Shown here in pieces: positions 16,555-24,694 of a stretch of 64,000 nt of DNA (position 1 is the stretch's first letter; each line of letters starts with the position of its first letter). The DNA is from Allgaiera indica (GTDB lineage Bacteria; Pseudomonadota; Alphaproteobacteria; Rhodobacterales; Rhodobacteraceae), in NCBI RefSeq assembly GCF_900106675.1, contig NZ_FNOB01000002.1:1-64000 (forward strand), given 5' to 3'. The translations under genes and the position numbers were made by a program. Below the pieces are notes generated by a model. The model was not told where the DNA came from. It saw nothing but the letters and a program-made list of their open reading frames with translations, and searched no databases.

Positions 16555-19500
16555 TTAGCGTATTTCGACGCGCTCATTGTTAGCGATGGCTTCTTCGAGC
16601 TCCTTGCGGAGCGTTTCGAGGAAAGCATCGATGTCGTCTTTGGTCTCAAGATAAGTCGTCTTCGCGAACCGGCTGGGCTCTACGATGCGCCGCTTGCGGG
16701 CTGGCGTTTTCGTAACGACAGGATCGGTCGTCGTGGCCGGTTGCGGCTGGGCAGTGCCCCCTGCCGGAGTGCCGGTCGGCGTAACAGGTACGACTTTCCT
16801 CGCCGCCTTTTCGATGACGGCGAACGCATCATCCGCTGCGTCCTGCGCGGCTTTCTGCTTCTCGAAGATGTGCGCGATACTATCTTCGGTTTCGACATCG
16901 GCTCTGATCTTCTGGATCGCGTAAAGACACTGGTTGCGCAGCTCCGGCGCAGCCCCGACTTCATCAAGCTCGGCTTTCACCCGTGCAATGTGCTCGTCGA
17001 TCTTCTGCAGCGCATGAGTACAGCGCTTCTTTACGAGGGCCTTGTTGATCTCGCCCACGCGGTTGATCAGCGTGTCAGCTTCCTTGATCATCCCGTAAGG
17101 CGAGTCCGCCGTCAGGATGTCATCGATGCGCTTCAAGCCCTGTGCCGCGTCGTCATCCTTCAAGAGTTCAAGACGGTTGAAGTCGAACCGCAGCTTGGCC
17201 TTTCGCAGCTTCTCCCAAGCGGGCTTCTGGTTTTCATAAAAGGTGCGCAGCTCCGCGACATCATCGGCGAGTTCGAGGAACTCATTCTTGAACTCGATGA
17301 AGTGACCGAGAAACTGGTAACTGTCCTGAATGTTCAGCGCCTTTGCGACAACGCCCTGGGCATCCGCGATGGCTGACGATCCCGGATAGTTGCCTGTGTC
17401 GGCAAGCGGCTTCCAGCTGTTGAGGTCTGATTGCCAACCAGCGAGATGTTTCCGGACATGCTGGGTAAGGGCATCCTCGCCGTCCGGCGCGATGGCCTGG
17501 AAAACATCCTTCGCGATGGAACGGGCCTTCTGCAGGCTCTCACGGTCAACGGTCTGCCGTTTGACAACGGTGATGCGCCGCCATTTGTTCGGACCGTCGA
17601 TCACGGGATAGATGGCATCCGGCGTGAGCGTATTGTCCCCATCAATGACGAGGCTGATTTCGCCCATCATGACAAGACGGACAACAAGAAGGACCGTCTC
17701 CCAGTCATTCCAGCCGAAGGGTCGCCGCCCAAAACGATCCTCAACAAGGTTGTAGAGAACGACGGAATGCGACTTTGCCGCCATGAGAGAGACGTAGTTC
17801 ACGACCTCCTTCAAGGCTTCGGCGTTCGCGACACTGCTGCCATCAAGGCTCAGCCCGTCCTGCGTCGGTGCGGCGAGAACAGAACGGATTTCAGCTTGCG
17901 CGTTCGAGACAGGGTTCTTGAGGTAGCTGAGCTTCGGGAAGCTGTTTTTCACCAGATAACCGAGCGCTTCTTCGACAGCCGCCCCTACCGAACCGGAAGG
18001 AGCAGGTCGTTGTTGCCCTGCGGCGTAGTATTTCGCTTCCTTCATCTGACGTTCGAGGATGACCTTGAGCCGCTCCTTGCGTTCGCGGTTCTCCTCCTGA
18101 CGCTCCCGAAGAATTTTCAGGGTCGTTGGCGTGGCGGTGCCATCGTTCTTGCGCTTGATGTATTTGTCAGTCTGGAGATAGGTGCGCAGCTCTCTCGCAA
18201 GTGCTTTGTCGTCTTCGAGACGGACCAACACCTGACCGTCATCCATCGTGCTCTGCGTGATGCAGCGCGCGTCATGGAAATCACTGTATTCATCGGACAG
18301 CGGGGTCAGGACCGAGATTACCAGGTCGCCTTCGCTCCGGCTGCCATAGGGATGCAGGTCGCAGAGACGCGATACGCCAAAGTCCTTGTTGTTTTCCGGA
18401 TAGCGATATTTGCGGAGACTACCCAGTATTTCGTCGAAGATCAGTTCGCCAAGCAACTTGGTTTCTTCGCCGGAGCCGAGGTCAACGTCCTTAATCTCGC
18501 GGCTGATGTCGCGCTCTTCGTTGGTGAGGAAGAAGTAGTCCTCGCCATTCCGGTTGACGAGCGTCTCCTTCTCAAGGCGGAGAAGGCTGGCTTCGATCTC
18601 ACCGCGAAGCGCCAGTCGGTCTGCATCAATGCGGTCGATGAACAGCGTGACCAGGTTGTCGATATTCCCCGAAATTTCGTCGACATACCGGATGAGGAAC
18701 AACGTCTTCAGGACCTGCGCGTCGAAAGTCTGCAGGCTCGGGTTGCTTTTGACCCCTTCGATCGCACGGCGCACGACTCCTTCGAGGAAGCTCTCGATCG
18801 CCGGGTAGAAGCGATACAACGGCACGAGCACACCGATATCATCATCGGCAACGTCGAGCGCGCCAGTCTGGAAAGCGTCGAGCATCGACCGCTCGCCTTT
18901 CGCCAGGTGCAGGCCGGTCGCGCCGTATTTACGGCTGCTTTCGAAGACTTTCTGGACAAGCTGGAACTGATAAGGCGCGAAGGGGTAGACATCGACGAAG
19001 TCGTCGCGGTCCGCATAAGGCTTGAAGGTCATACCGACATTTTTGAAGCTTAGCTGGTTCTTCAGGATATCGGCCTTCTCGTCGTAGACTTTGCCAAGCT
19101 CTTTCTTGGCATCTTCGACTTTGGCAAGGAGACGCTTCTGGATCACTTCGTCGGCGTTCGCGCCTGAGAGCGACAAGCGCGTCCGGAAACGGCCCTGAAT
19201 CTTTGAGAAGTCGTTAGATTTGCTTGCGCGGAGATCACCGAGAACGGTGTCCATGTCTTCCTGCGAAGTCACGACGACCCAGGCGCGACCGTTGCACGCT
19301 GTCCCGAGATTCTCGGTGATCGTTTGCAAGTTCAGCATCAGATGGGTGTCTTGACCGATGAACTGACCGATTTCATCGACAAGGAAGATAATCCGGTGAT
19401 CCGATCCTTTCGCATCGAGGTACTCCTTCACCCATTTGGCGAAGCTCTCGACAGAAAGGGAAAAGTCCTGCTCGAAACGGGTGAGCCACGCATCAGAGTC

Positions 19501-20181
19501 CTTGATGTCCTCGCCAAGCGTCTTCGACAGGGCATCGGCAAGAGCGTCCGAATGGAACTGGTACGCATCGCGCTCATGCTTCCAAACGATGCCGTGGTCG
19601 GCCTTCAACGTATCTTGGAAGGCATCGAATTTGCCGCGCTTCTCAAGATGGCGCTCCATGTGCGCGATGTGAGGATGGTCGCCGCAATAACCAAGCCGTT
19701 CGTTAAGCACCTTAAGGAAGACACGAAGGATGACATCGCGACCGTCGGCGTTACTTGCCTTGCTATCGATGTTGAACAGGATCACATCGACATTGCTCGC
19801 GACCGCACGCTTGATATCCGCTGCGAGCAGCGCATCCTGAATCTTGTCTTCGAAGAAGTCGATGGCCTTCTTGGTCTGACCGCCTTTCGTGACTTCGCGG
19901 TTCTCCAGAAGGTAGGAAAGAATTTTGATGAAGTGCGACTTACCAGAGCCGAAAAACCCGGAAACCCACACACCCACGTTGCTGGCGACATCAGGGTCGC
20001 GGGAACTGGTAATCGCGTTCAAATATGCCTCAAAGAACTTCCGGATATGAACGTCCAGTTCCTTGGTAACCACATACTCTTCAAGTTCCTGCCAAACAGA
20101 CTCGGCATCAAACTGCTCGGCCTTGATGACACCATTAATGGAACGGTCAATCGGACGCTCAAATAGTTCTTTGATCTTCAT
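16555..20181 (-). CDS. brxC: BREX protein BrxC (large P-loop ATPase)
   Basis: 1208 residues. The N-terminus MKIKELFERPIDRSINGVIK is typical of BrxC. A Walker A motif GFFGSGKSHF lies near residues 75-84 and a Walker B-like segment RIIFLVDEIGQFIG near residue 265. BrxC is an AAA-family ATPase of the BREX core complex, essential for both modification and exclusion. A Pro/Thr/Ala-rich linker near residue 1140 precedes a short conserved C-terminal helix. The gene is intact and of normal length; it starts 11 bases after brxB ends. Confidence 0.93.
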   Translation of the reverse strand: MKIKELFERPIDRSINGVIKAEQFDAESVWQELEEYVVTKELDVHIRKFFEAYLNAITSSRDPDVASNVGVWVSGFFGSGKSHFIKILSYLLENREVTKGGQTKKAIDFFEDKIQDALLAADIKRAVASNVDVILFNIDSKASNADGRDVILRVFLKVLNERLGYCGDHPHIAHMERHLEKRGKFDAFQDTLKADHGIVWKHERDAYQFHSDALADALSKTLGEDIKDSDAWLTRFEQDFSLSVESFAKWVKEYLDAKGSDHRIIFLVDEIGQFIGQDTHLMLNLQTITENLGTACNGRAWVVVTSQEDMDTVLGDLRASKSNDFSKIQGRFRTRLSLSGANADEVIQKRLLAKVEDAKKELGKVYDEKADILKNQLSFKNVGMTFKPYADRDDFVDVYPFAPYQFQLVQKVFESSRKYGATGLHLAKGERSMLDAFQTGALDVADDDIGVLVPLYRFYPAIESFLEGVVRRAIEGVKSNPSLQTFDAQVLKTLFLIRYVDEISGNIDNLVTLFIDRIDADRLALRGEIEASLLRLEKETLVNRNGEDYFFLTNEERDISREIKDVDLGSGEETKLLGELIFDEILGSLRKYRYPENNKDFGVSRLCDLHPYGSRSEGDLVISVLTPLSDEYSDFHDARCITQSTMDDGQVLVRLEDDKALARELRTYLQTDKYIKRKNDGTATPTTLKILRERQEENRERKERLKVILERQMKEAKYYAAGQQRPAPSGSVGAAVEEALGYLVKNSFPKLSYLKNPVSNAQAEIRSVLAAPTQDGLSLDGSSVANAEALKEVVNYVSLMAAKSHSVVLYNLVEDRFGRRPFGWNDWETVLLVVRLVMMGEISLVIDGDNTLTPDAIYPVIDGPNKWRRITVVKRQTVDRESLQKARSIAKDVFQAIAPDGEDALTQHVRKHLAGWQSDLNSWKPLADTGNYPGSSAIADAQGVVAKALNIQDSYQFLGHFIEFKNEFLELADDVAELRTFYENQKPAWEKLRKAKLRFDFNRLELLKDDDAAQGLKRIDDILTADSPYGMIKEADTLINRVGEINKALVKKRCTHALQKIDEHIARVKAELDEVGAAPELRNQCLYAIQKIRADVETEDSIAHIFEKQKAAQDAADDAFAVIEKAARKVVPVTPTGTPAGGTAQPQPATTTDPVVTKTPARKRRIVEPSRFAKTTYLETKDDIDAFLETLRKELEEAIANNERVEIR

Positions 20182-20192
20182 TTATTGCTCCC

Positions 20193-20765
20193 TTAGTCGA
20201 CCAACCTGAAAGCCCTGTAGTAGGGATTGTCTTTCAGAAGGCCGAATAGTTTCAGGCTCTGCCCATCGTATTTTCCCGGATAGAACAGCACGAGCGGCGT
20301 ACTGCCCATCATCGAGTGCAGGTTGTTGAGCAGATTATGTGTCCGCAGTAGCGGGTATGCCGCACCCACACCGGAGACAATGATCAGGTCGTGATCGGCT
20401 GGCGAAGCCGCCGCGATCATGGCCTTGGCGACCCTACCTGAATCCAGCGGAGCACGAAGCGCACGAAGCGTCGCATCGTCCCCCTTTTCACGCTGCATTT
20501 CGATGGCCTTGTCAAAGAGGCCGCGCTCCTTGAGGTGATCGACCAGCAAGGCCCAGAGATTTACATGGGCAACGCGCAGGTCTGGCCTGCGCTTGTTGAG
20601 CTGAGAGAGCACGAAACCAATATGCTCGCGCACCACGAGCTCTGACTTGGGATCGTAATCAAACGCGAAGAACGGAATCTCACCCGAGAGATTCCGCCCT
20701 GAAAGGAAGTCTTCCGAGGTGATGCGGTCCAGGATTTTGTTAAGGCGCTCATCGAGGTCAGTCAC
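20193..20765 (-). CDS. brxB: BREX protein BrxB (DUF1788)
   Basis: 190 residues from the GTG at 20765, which overlaps the brxA stop (GTGA) and has AGGTG just upstream. A second in-frame GTG at 20783 is less favoured because BrxB proteins usually begin within a few residues of the DLDERLNKIL-like helix. Conserved patterns include EIPFFAFDYDP, HVNLWALLVDHL and the C-terminal PLVLFYPGKYDG followed by YRAFRLVD, as in DUF1788. BrxB is a small core component that bridges PglZ and other BREX proteins. Confidence 0.9.
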   Translation of the reverse strand: MTDLDERLNKILDRITSEDFLSGRNLSGEIPFFAFDYDPKSELVVREHIGFVLSQLNKRRPDLRVAHVNLWALLVDHLKERGLFDKAIEMQREKGDDATLRALRAPLDSGRVAKAMIAAASPADHDLIIVSGVGAAYPLLRTHNLLNNLHSMMGSTPLVLFYPGKYDGQSLKLFGLLKDNPYYRAFRLVD

Positions 20766-21454
20766 AGCGTCACCTGCAAGCACTGGACGACATCTTTCTG
20801 TCCGGTCTCTCTAAGATAGGTGAGCACGGCTGGGGCGATCTGAACCGGCTGAAGGAGGTAGTTCTTCGTGTCCGCGATGAAGCCAGCCTCCTTGAGTATC
20901 TGGAATACGCTGTCACCGAGCTTGCGGGTTGTTGAGTCGTTCCATACCGGCATTTCCGGGTCTTCATCCCGTAGGTGAAGCACAAACTCGTCCCAAAGCT
21001 TGCGCGGCAGGTCATGCTTGAACGTCCTGAAACGCTCGCGAACCACACGATCCAGAAACTCCGCAAGGATCGCACTGTGCTTGACGGCGGCTGCAAGGAG
21101 GGCGTGGGTGGCGGTTTCTTTTGAGCCATCGCGAACCAGCTCCCAAAGTTCAGGGCTCATGGTCATCAGCCTGGCGCGCAGCAATGATGCCTGCCGCGCT
21201 GCAGTACCTGGCGAACGTTTCTGCAGGACGTTGTCTTCCTCGATGGCCTGCCGCCAGTCTTCCGCAGACATATCTTTGAGGAGCAGATCAGCAATGATTC
21301 TGCTCTCCTGCAGCTTCAGCGAGCCGCCTGCTATGTCAGCCTTGTACTTTGACTTTGCCATCTGCTTTTGGGCAGCGCCGCCGATCTTGCCTGCGTAACG
21401 TCTGCCCACCTCTTCTCGAATTTCGGCCTGTGCTATCGTTGCTGTCTCACTCAT
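20762..21454 (-). CDS. brxA: BREX protein BrxA (DUF1819)
   Basis: 230 residues. Patterns such as SRIIADLLLKDMSAEDWRQA, then ENVLQKRS-like sequence and TAARQASLLRARL, then STTRKLGDSVFQILKEAGF and LLQPVQIAPAVLTYL fit DUF1819/BrxA, a helical protein reported to bind DNA. It is the first canonical gene of the type 1 BREX operon. Its start lies inside the last codons of the upstream small gene (8-base overlap), so that small gene probably belongs to the same transcript. Confidence 0.9.
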   Translation of the reverse strand: MSETATIAQAEIREEVGRRYAGKIGGAAQKQMAKSKYKADIAGGSLKLQESRIIADLLLKDMSAEDWRQAIEEDNVLQKRSPGTAARQASLLRARLMTMSPELWELVRDGSKETATHALLAAAVKHSAILAEFLDRVVRERFRTFKHDLPRKLWDEFVLHLRDEDPEMPVWNDSTTRKLGDSVFQILKEAGFIADTKNYLLQPVQIAPAVLTYLRETGQKDVVQCLQVTL

Positions 21455-21683
21455 TGATAGGCTTTCTTAACGAGCCGCGCCGCGATTCTTGGTCGCCTCG
21501 GTGGGGCGCACCGTCTGTCGCAGCATCATTGTCTGTGCTATCCGCCTGACTACGCTCCCGGACGTACTCGCGCATGAACTCGCGAAGCACCTGCGCGGCG
21601 GGTCTGTCGTCGGCACGACAAGCCTCCAGGAATGCGTCCCGGAGATGCCGTTGAACCCTGATGCGTAGCCCTACATCTTTCAT
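21447..21683 (-). CDS. small ribbon-helix-helix-like protein leading the BREX operon
   Basis: 78 residues; the stop lies 8 bases inside brxA, so the two genes are coupled. The N-terminal half VGLRIRVQRHLRDAFLEACR then RPAAQVLREFMREYV has the strand-helix-helix pattern of ribbon-helix-helix DNA-binding proteins such as CopG/antitoxin-type repressors. The C-terminal ~35 residues are charged and probably disordered. A perfect palindrome stands 8 bases upstream of the start codon, as expected for autoregulation. Many BREX loci use the unrelated BrxR (winged-helix/WYL) repressor; none is seen here. That it regulates BREX is inference. No partner toxin gene is visible. Confidence 0.6.
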   Translation of the reverse strand: MKDVGLRIRVQRHLRDAFLEACRADDRPAAQVLREFMREYVRERSQADSTDNDAATDGAPHRGDQESRRGSLRKPINE

Positions 21684-21690
21684 GGCGAGA

Positions 21691-21709
21691 GTGTATCCAA
21701 CGGATACAC
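21691..21709. promoter_or_regulatory. palindromic operator upstream of the BREX operon
   Basis: GTGTATCC and GGATACAC form a perfect 8-bp inverted repeat with a 3-base centre, ending 7 bases from the start codon of the ribbon-helix-helix-like gene. Position and symmetry suit a repressor dimer or tetramer controlling the whole BREX operon. No clear Shine-Dalgarno lies between it and the ATG. Confidence 0.6.
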
Positions 21710-21760
21710 ATTTGGGTAGACCCTAACGCCCATCTTCCCACAACGGAAGCTGGGCGACCT

Positions 21761-22012
21761 CGCCACAAACTTGCCACAAGGAATTTCAGATCGATTCAGG
21801 AAAGGGCGGATTTCTGCGGGTCAGCGAAGATCGAAAAAATGTGGCAAAAGACTCTATTTTACGAGGTTTCTTACCAGAATTATTTACTAAGTCATTGATT
21901 TTTAAATGGTCGGAACGAGAGGATTTGAACCTCCGACCCCTTGCACCCCATGCTTTTTAAAAGCCGCAGATTTCTGCGGGTTACAAAGGACTCGCCACAG
22001 ATTTGCCACAAG
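21761..22012. other. attP-like site: tRNA-Pro 3' core flanked by arm repeats
   Basis: A 47-base core (21907-21953) is identical in pattern to the 3' part of a minus-strand tRNA-Pro(GGG) gene, from the anticodon stem to the CCA end; no 5' half is present. Around it lie TTGCCACA-type repeats at 21771-21778 (direct), 21840-21847 (inverted) and 22003-22010 (direct); the first and third sit in matching 20-base blocks (17 of 20 identical). GATTTCTGCGGG also occurs on both sides (21809-21820 and 21969-21980). Core plus arms on both sides next to an integrase gene is the layout of a phage-type attP. Confidence 0.55.
21958..21980 (-). terminator. intrinsic terminator after integrase 1
   Basis: CCGCAGA / TCTGCGG (21964-21979) is a palindromic stem immediately after the integrase stop codon, followed on the minus strand by C and TTTT. 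Confidence 0.5.
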
Positions 22013-23198
22013 AGTTTTCGAGCAAACTCCCCAGCAAGCCCGTTTCCTGTTTTGGAGCATCTTCATCTTCAAGCAAATGCCCATAGACGTTTAACGTCGT
22101 CTCGATATTCGTATGCCCCATCAGTGTCTGGATTTTCTTCAGGTTCACTTTCTTCTCGATCAACATGGAAGCGAAGAAGTGCCGTAAATCGTAGGGGCGG
22201 AATTTTGGGCGGTCATAAGTTTCACCGTCGACAGTCACTGTTTCCATCAACCCGGCCTTCTCACAGGCTACATTGAAACCGCGCCTTTGCCAGTTACGGC
22301 GACACATCCATTTGCCGTTCGCAGCCGGAAAGACCAGGTCAAACGAGTTCTTGATGCCGTGGTTGTCACCGTAGTGGCGCACCATGCCCACGACATCAGA
22401 ACTAAGCTCGATGTACCGTCGCCCCGCCGCTGTCTTGGTAACGCTGATCTTGTGCCCGCTGCCATCAACAGCACGCTCGACCCTGACCCCGCCGTCATCG
22501 ATCGCGCTCGTCGCCAGGGCGAGATATTCTTGCGGTCGCATCCCTGAATCCGCGGCAAGGTAGAGCATAGGTCTGTACCGTTGCCAGGGCTTGGTAATTG
22601 TCTGGTTCTTGAGATTGGCAAGCGCATCAGCAGCTTGCAGCAACGCGATCACATCGCGCTTGCTCGGGATCACGACCGGCTCCTGGTAACGCGCATCGGA
22701 ACGGATGCAAACGCCGGTCGCGACGTTGTGGGGGACATGCCCCCTGATAGACATTTCCTTCATGATCGAGTGGAACGTCGACAACACCTTGCCCGCAAGG
22801 TCGCGACTGATGTCCTGCGAGAGCAGCCAGGACCGAAAGGCAACCACGTCGGGCGTAGTCAGGGCCTGAAGGTCCTTCTGCCAGTCATATTGCTGGATGA
22901 AGCTGGCACGGTACACATAGTTCTTGCAGGTGTAGGCAGTGACCGGCTCTCGCCCGTTCAAGCCTTCCTTCTCGCAGATGCGCAGCCATTGATCCGTGGC
23001 ATCGTCAACGGTGGTGATGGAAGAGACATTTCGGGAGCCGTGATCAAGCGCAGCGCCAGTTTCGACAAAGGCGCGCGCCTCCTTCAGCGTCTTGAACGAT
23101 TTATACGCGTAACCTGATTTCGTGGATTTTGATGGGTAGCGTACTTGGTAATTCGCACCTTTCGCGCCGACCCGCTTTCTTATATCTGACATTATCAC
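21981..23198 (-). CDS. tyrosine recombinase / phage-type integrase 1
   Basis: 405 residues. The catalytic domain shows the first Arg in SGMRPQEYLAL (near residue 219), YDLRHFFAS (the HxxR box with Tyr in place of the usual His), LMGHTN, and the nucleophile Tyr in LNVYGHL near residue 370. An N-terminal arm-binding and SAM-like domain is present. The gene reads toward the adjacent tRNA-Pro-derived core, so this enzyme very probably targets tRNA-Pro. It is separate from the integrase next to tRNA-Arg. The start may be the ATG at 23192, two codons in. Confidence 0.88.
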   Translation of the reverse strand: MIMSDIRKRVGAKGANYQVRYPSKSTKSGYAYKSFKTLKEARAFVETGAALDHGSRNVSSITTVDDATDQWLRICEKEGLNGREPVTAYTCKNYVYRASFIQQYDWQKDLQALTTPDVVAFRSWLLSQDISRDLAGKVLSTFHSIMKEMSIRGHVPHNVATGVCIRSDARYQEPVVIPSKRDVIALLQAADALANLKNQTITKPWQRYRPMLYLAADSGMRPQEYLALATSAIDDGGVRVERAVDGSGHKISVTKTAAGRRYIELSSDVVGMVRHYGDNHGIKNSFDLVFPAANGKWMCRRNWQRRGFNVACEKAGLMETVTVDGETYDRPKFRPYDLRHFFASMLIEKKVNLKKIQTLMGHTNIETTLNVYGHLLEDEDAPKQETGLLGSLLENSCGKSVASPL

Positions 23199-23248
23199 CC
23201 AAAATAGAACAAATCGCGATCAATAAACAAGAACAAAAGGTGATCGCA

Positions 23249-23482
23249 TCAGTATTTTGCACTGTTTTCCGCGTCTATTTGCGCTTCACGGTAAATTCGG
23301 ACCAGCGAGCCCTTTTCGATCTTCAGCTTTCCATCGATGGGATCGACAAAGAAGGGCAGCTTGCGCTTGCCGGTTGCGTCCTTCTCGGCTGCACGTTTCA
23401 TCTGCCGGTCATTGAGCTCAATGCCCATATCCGACAGAACCTGTTTGGCCTCAGGGATTCCGATATAGGTCGGTGGTTTCAT
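23249..23482 (-). CDS. small putative DNA-binding / excisionase-like protein (77 aa)
   Basis: ATG preceded by GAAAGGAG. The sequence PPTYIGIPEAKQVLSDMGIE then RQMKRAAEKDATGKRKLPFF and a KGSLVRIYREAQ helix suggests a compact winged-helix or MerR-like fold of the kind used by recombination directionality factors. It lies 50 bases upstream of integrase 1 in the same direction, the usual position for an excisionase. The assignment rests on size, position and fold pattern, not on a known family. Confidence 0.45.
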   Translation of the reverse strand: MKPPTYIGIPEAKQVLSDMGIELNDRQMKRAAEKDATGKRKLPFFVDPIDGKLKIEKGSLVRIYREAQIDAENSAKY

Positions 23483-23537
23483 GATGATACTCCTTTCAGG
23501 ACCTCGCCACTCCGCCCCATCCTGTGACGATCTGCTT

Positions 23538-23825
23538 CTACAGTTCGTAATCTTTGCAGGCCGGACGGAAGTGGTGGGTGTCCATGTAAAAAATCCGCCC
23601 CCCTCCCGGGCGGCGGACGATTAACTCTTCGCCATACTCATTGGTGACAAATATCTTTAATCGCGGTGCCGTGACGTACCGGACGTTATAGATGTCTTTC
23701 AGGGCTCCAAGGTCTTCAACGATCGCATGTGCGAGCTCTTCGATACTGATGGTCCCAAGCTGCTTATAGGCAATAAGCAATCCGCTTGGCTCAAACGAGC
23801 CTTTTCCGGTCTTCATGGCAGTCAC
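23538..23825 (-). CDS. hypothetical protein (95 aa)
   Basis: The frame begins MTAMKTGKGSFEPSGLLIAY and has a helical middle (ISIEELAHAIVEDL) and a strand-rich end (PRLKIFVTNEYGEELIVRR). I do not recognise it. It lies upstream of the excisionase-like gene and integrase 1 on the same strand and probably shares their promoter, a TATAAT box overlapping a palindrome at 23846-23866. The true start may be the ATG at residue 4. Confidence 0.5.
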   Translation of the reverse strand: MTAMKTGKGSFEPSGLLIAYKQLGTISIEELAHAIVEDLGALKDIYNVRYVTAPRLKIFVTNEYGEELIVRRPGGGRIFYMDTHHFRPACKDYEL

Positions 23826-23845
23826 AACTCAAAATCAATAAAAAA

Positions 23846-23866
23846 ATTATAGGTACACATCCTATA
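23846..23866 (-). promoter_or_regulatory. candidate promoter with overlapping palindrome
   Basis: A perfect minus-strand TATAAT (23846-23851) overlaps an inverted repeat TATAGG (23848-23853) / CCTATA (23861-23866), about 20 bases upstream of the 95-aa gene. A -35 box is not clear. The overlap suggests repression by a dimeric factor. Confidence 0.4.
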
Positions 23867-23897
23867 GTTTTATTGTATCGCCATAATTCGCCTCGGG

Positions 23898-24017
23898 TCA
23901 AATTTGCAAACTCCGCAAATCCTTGCTGACAGCCAACTTCCAGCCACTACCACCAAAATTCAGCGACAGTTCCGTCTTGTGATTCCCGAGTAAAGCGGCG
24001 CGGGCTTTCCCTTTCAT
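23898..24017 (-). CDS. possible 39-aa small protein
   Basis: A short frame (MKGKARAALLGNHKTELSLN...) starts at an ATG preceded by GGAGAGAGTGGTG, almost the same ribosome-binding context as the divergent 63-aa gene at 24135. No family is recognised. It could equally be fortuitous. Confidence 0.3.
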   Translation of the reverse strand: MKGKARAALLGNHKTELSLNFGGSGWKLAVSKDLRSLQI

Positions 24018-24134
24018 CACCACTCTCTCCCCTGTCCATGCGGCCAACCCATCAGCGCCTTTCCGTGCTGATGGTGATGCGGGGACGGCAAGAAAGGCCG
24101 TGATGGGCACGGCCTCCGAACGAAGGAGAGAGTG

Positions 24135-24326
24135 ATGAGAAACATCTTCACCCAAGCCGCCCTTCAGGGAAAATCCCTGCCGGAACTGCGTGCGCTGTTT
24201 GCCAGTGTGCAGCAGGACCTGGTCCGCAGCGATGCGGGTTCGCAAGAACGCACTGACGCGCTGGCGAGCCTTGAGACCATCAGCCGGACGATCGCAACGC
24301 GCATGAGCGCCGGTCCTCGTCTGTAA
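24135..24326 (+). CDS. small conserved accessory protein (63 aa)
   Basis: Starts at the ATG after GGAGAGAGTG. The protein MRNIFTQAALQGKSLPELRA then LFASVQQDL and DALASLETISRTIATRM is wholly helical in appearance and of a type I associate with plasmid and ICE accessory regions in alphaproteobacteria. Function unknown. Upstream DNA (24031-24090) contains an inverted repeat CCATCAGC/GCTGATGG. Confidence 0.5.
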   Translation: MRNIFTQAALQGKSLPELRALFASVQQDLVRSDAGSQERTDALASLETISRTIATRMSAGPRL

Positions 24327-24427
24327 CTTCGACCCGACGACCGTCACAGGCCGTCGGGTTTACTCGCCACCTGAATGACCAGCCTGTGCGCAGGATCGTG
24401 CGGCTCACCTGCCATAGCCTGCAGGTC

Positions 24428-24658
24428 ATGACCCACCACGCCCGCCATATCAGCGCCAATGCCGAGGCTCCCCCGCTCAAGCTGTTGCTTGATTATCCAG
24501 CGGCAGCTTCTGCGCTCTCGATGTCACGCGGCGCGCTCCGTGATCTGGTCTATAAAGGCCGGGGGCCGGTGGTCACCAAAATCGGCAGCAGGACATTCTT
24601 CGCCGTGAAAGACCTTGAGCGCTTCATAGAACGCCACCGCGAAGGCCCGACGGACTAG
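24428..24658 (+). CDS. AlpA/MerR-like excisionase
   Basis: From the ATG at 24428 (76 residues; an upstream ATG at 24386 is possible). The core LLLDYPAAASALSMSRGALR then YKGRGPVVTKIGSRTFFAVK and DLERFIERHRE has the helix-turn-helix plus wing of MerR-like excisionases, with a final helix. It converges with integrase 2 (stop codons 36 bases apart) and probably serves as its directionality factor. This is inferred from fold pattern and neighbourhood. Confidence 0.55.
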   Translation: MTHHARHISANAEAPPLKLLLDYPAAASALSMSRGALRDLVYKGRGPVVTKIGSRTFFAVKDLERFIERHREGPTD

Positions 24659-24694
24659 GCGCGCCGCCAAAGAGCGCGGCCTGTCCGGTGTCAG

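Noticed and set aside
20765-20783. GTG at 20783 as the brxB start
   Set aside because: The GTG at 20765 has a better ribosome-binding site and gives a family-typical N-terminus.
21906-22094. 62-codon plus-strand frame beginning MVGTRGFEPPTP
   Set aside because: This is the well-known false protein produced by reading a tRNA 3' end backwards; here it lies on the tRNA-Pro fragment and the end of integrase 1.
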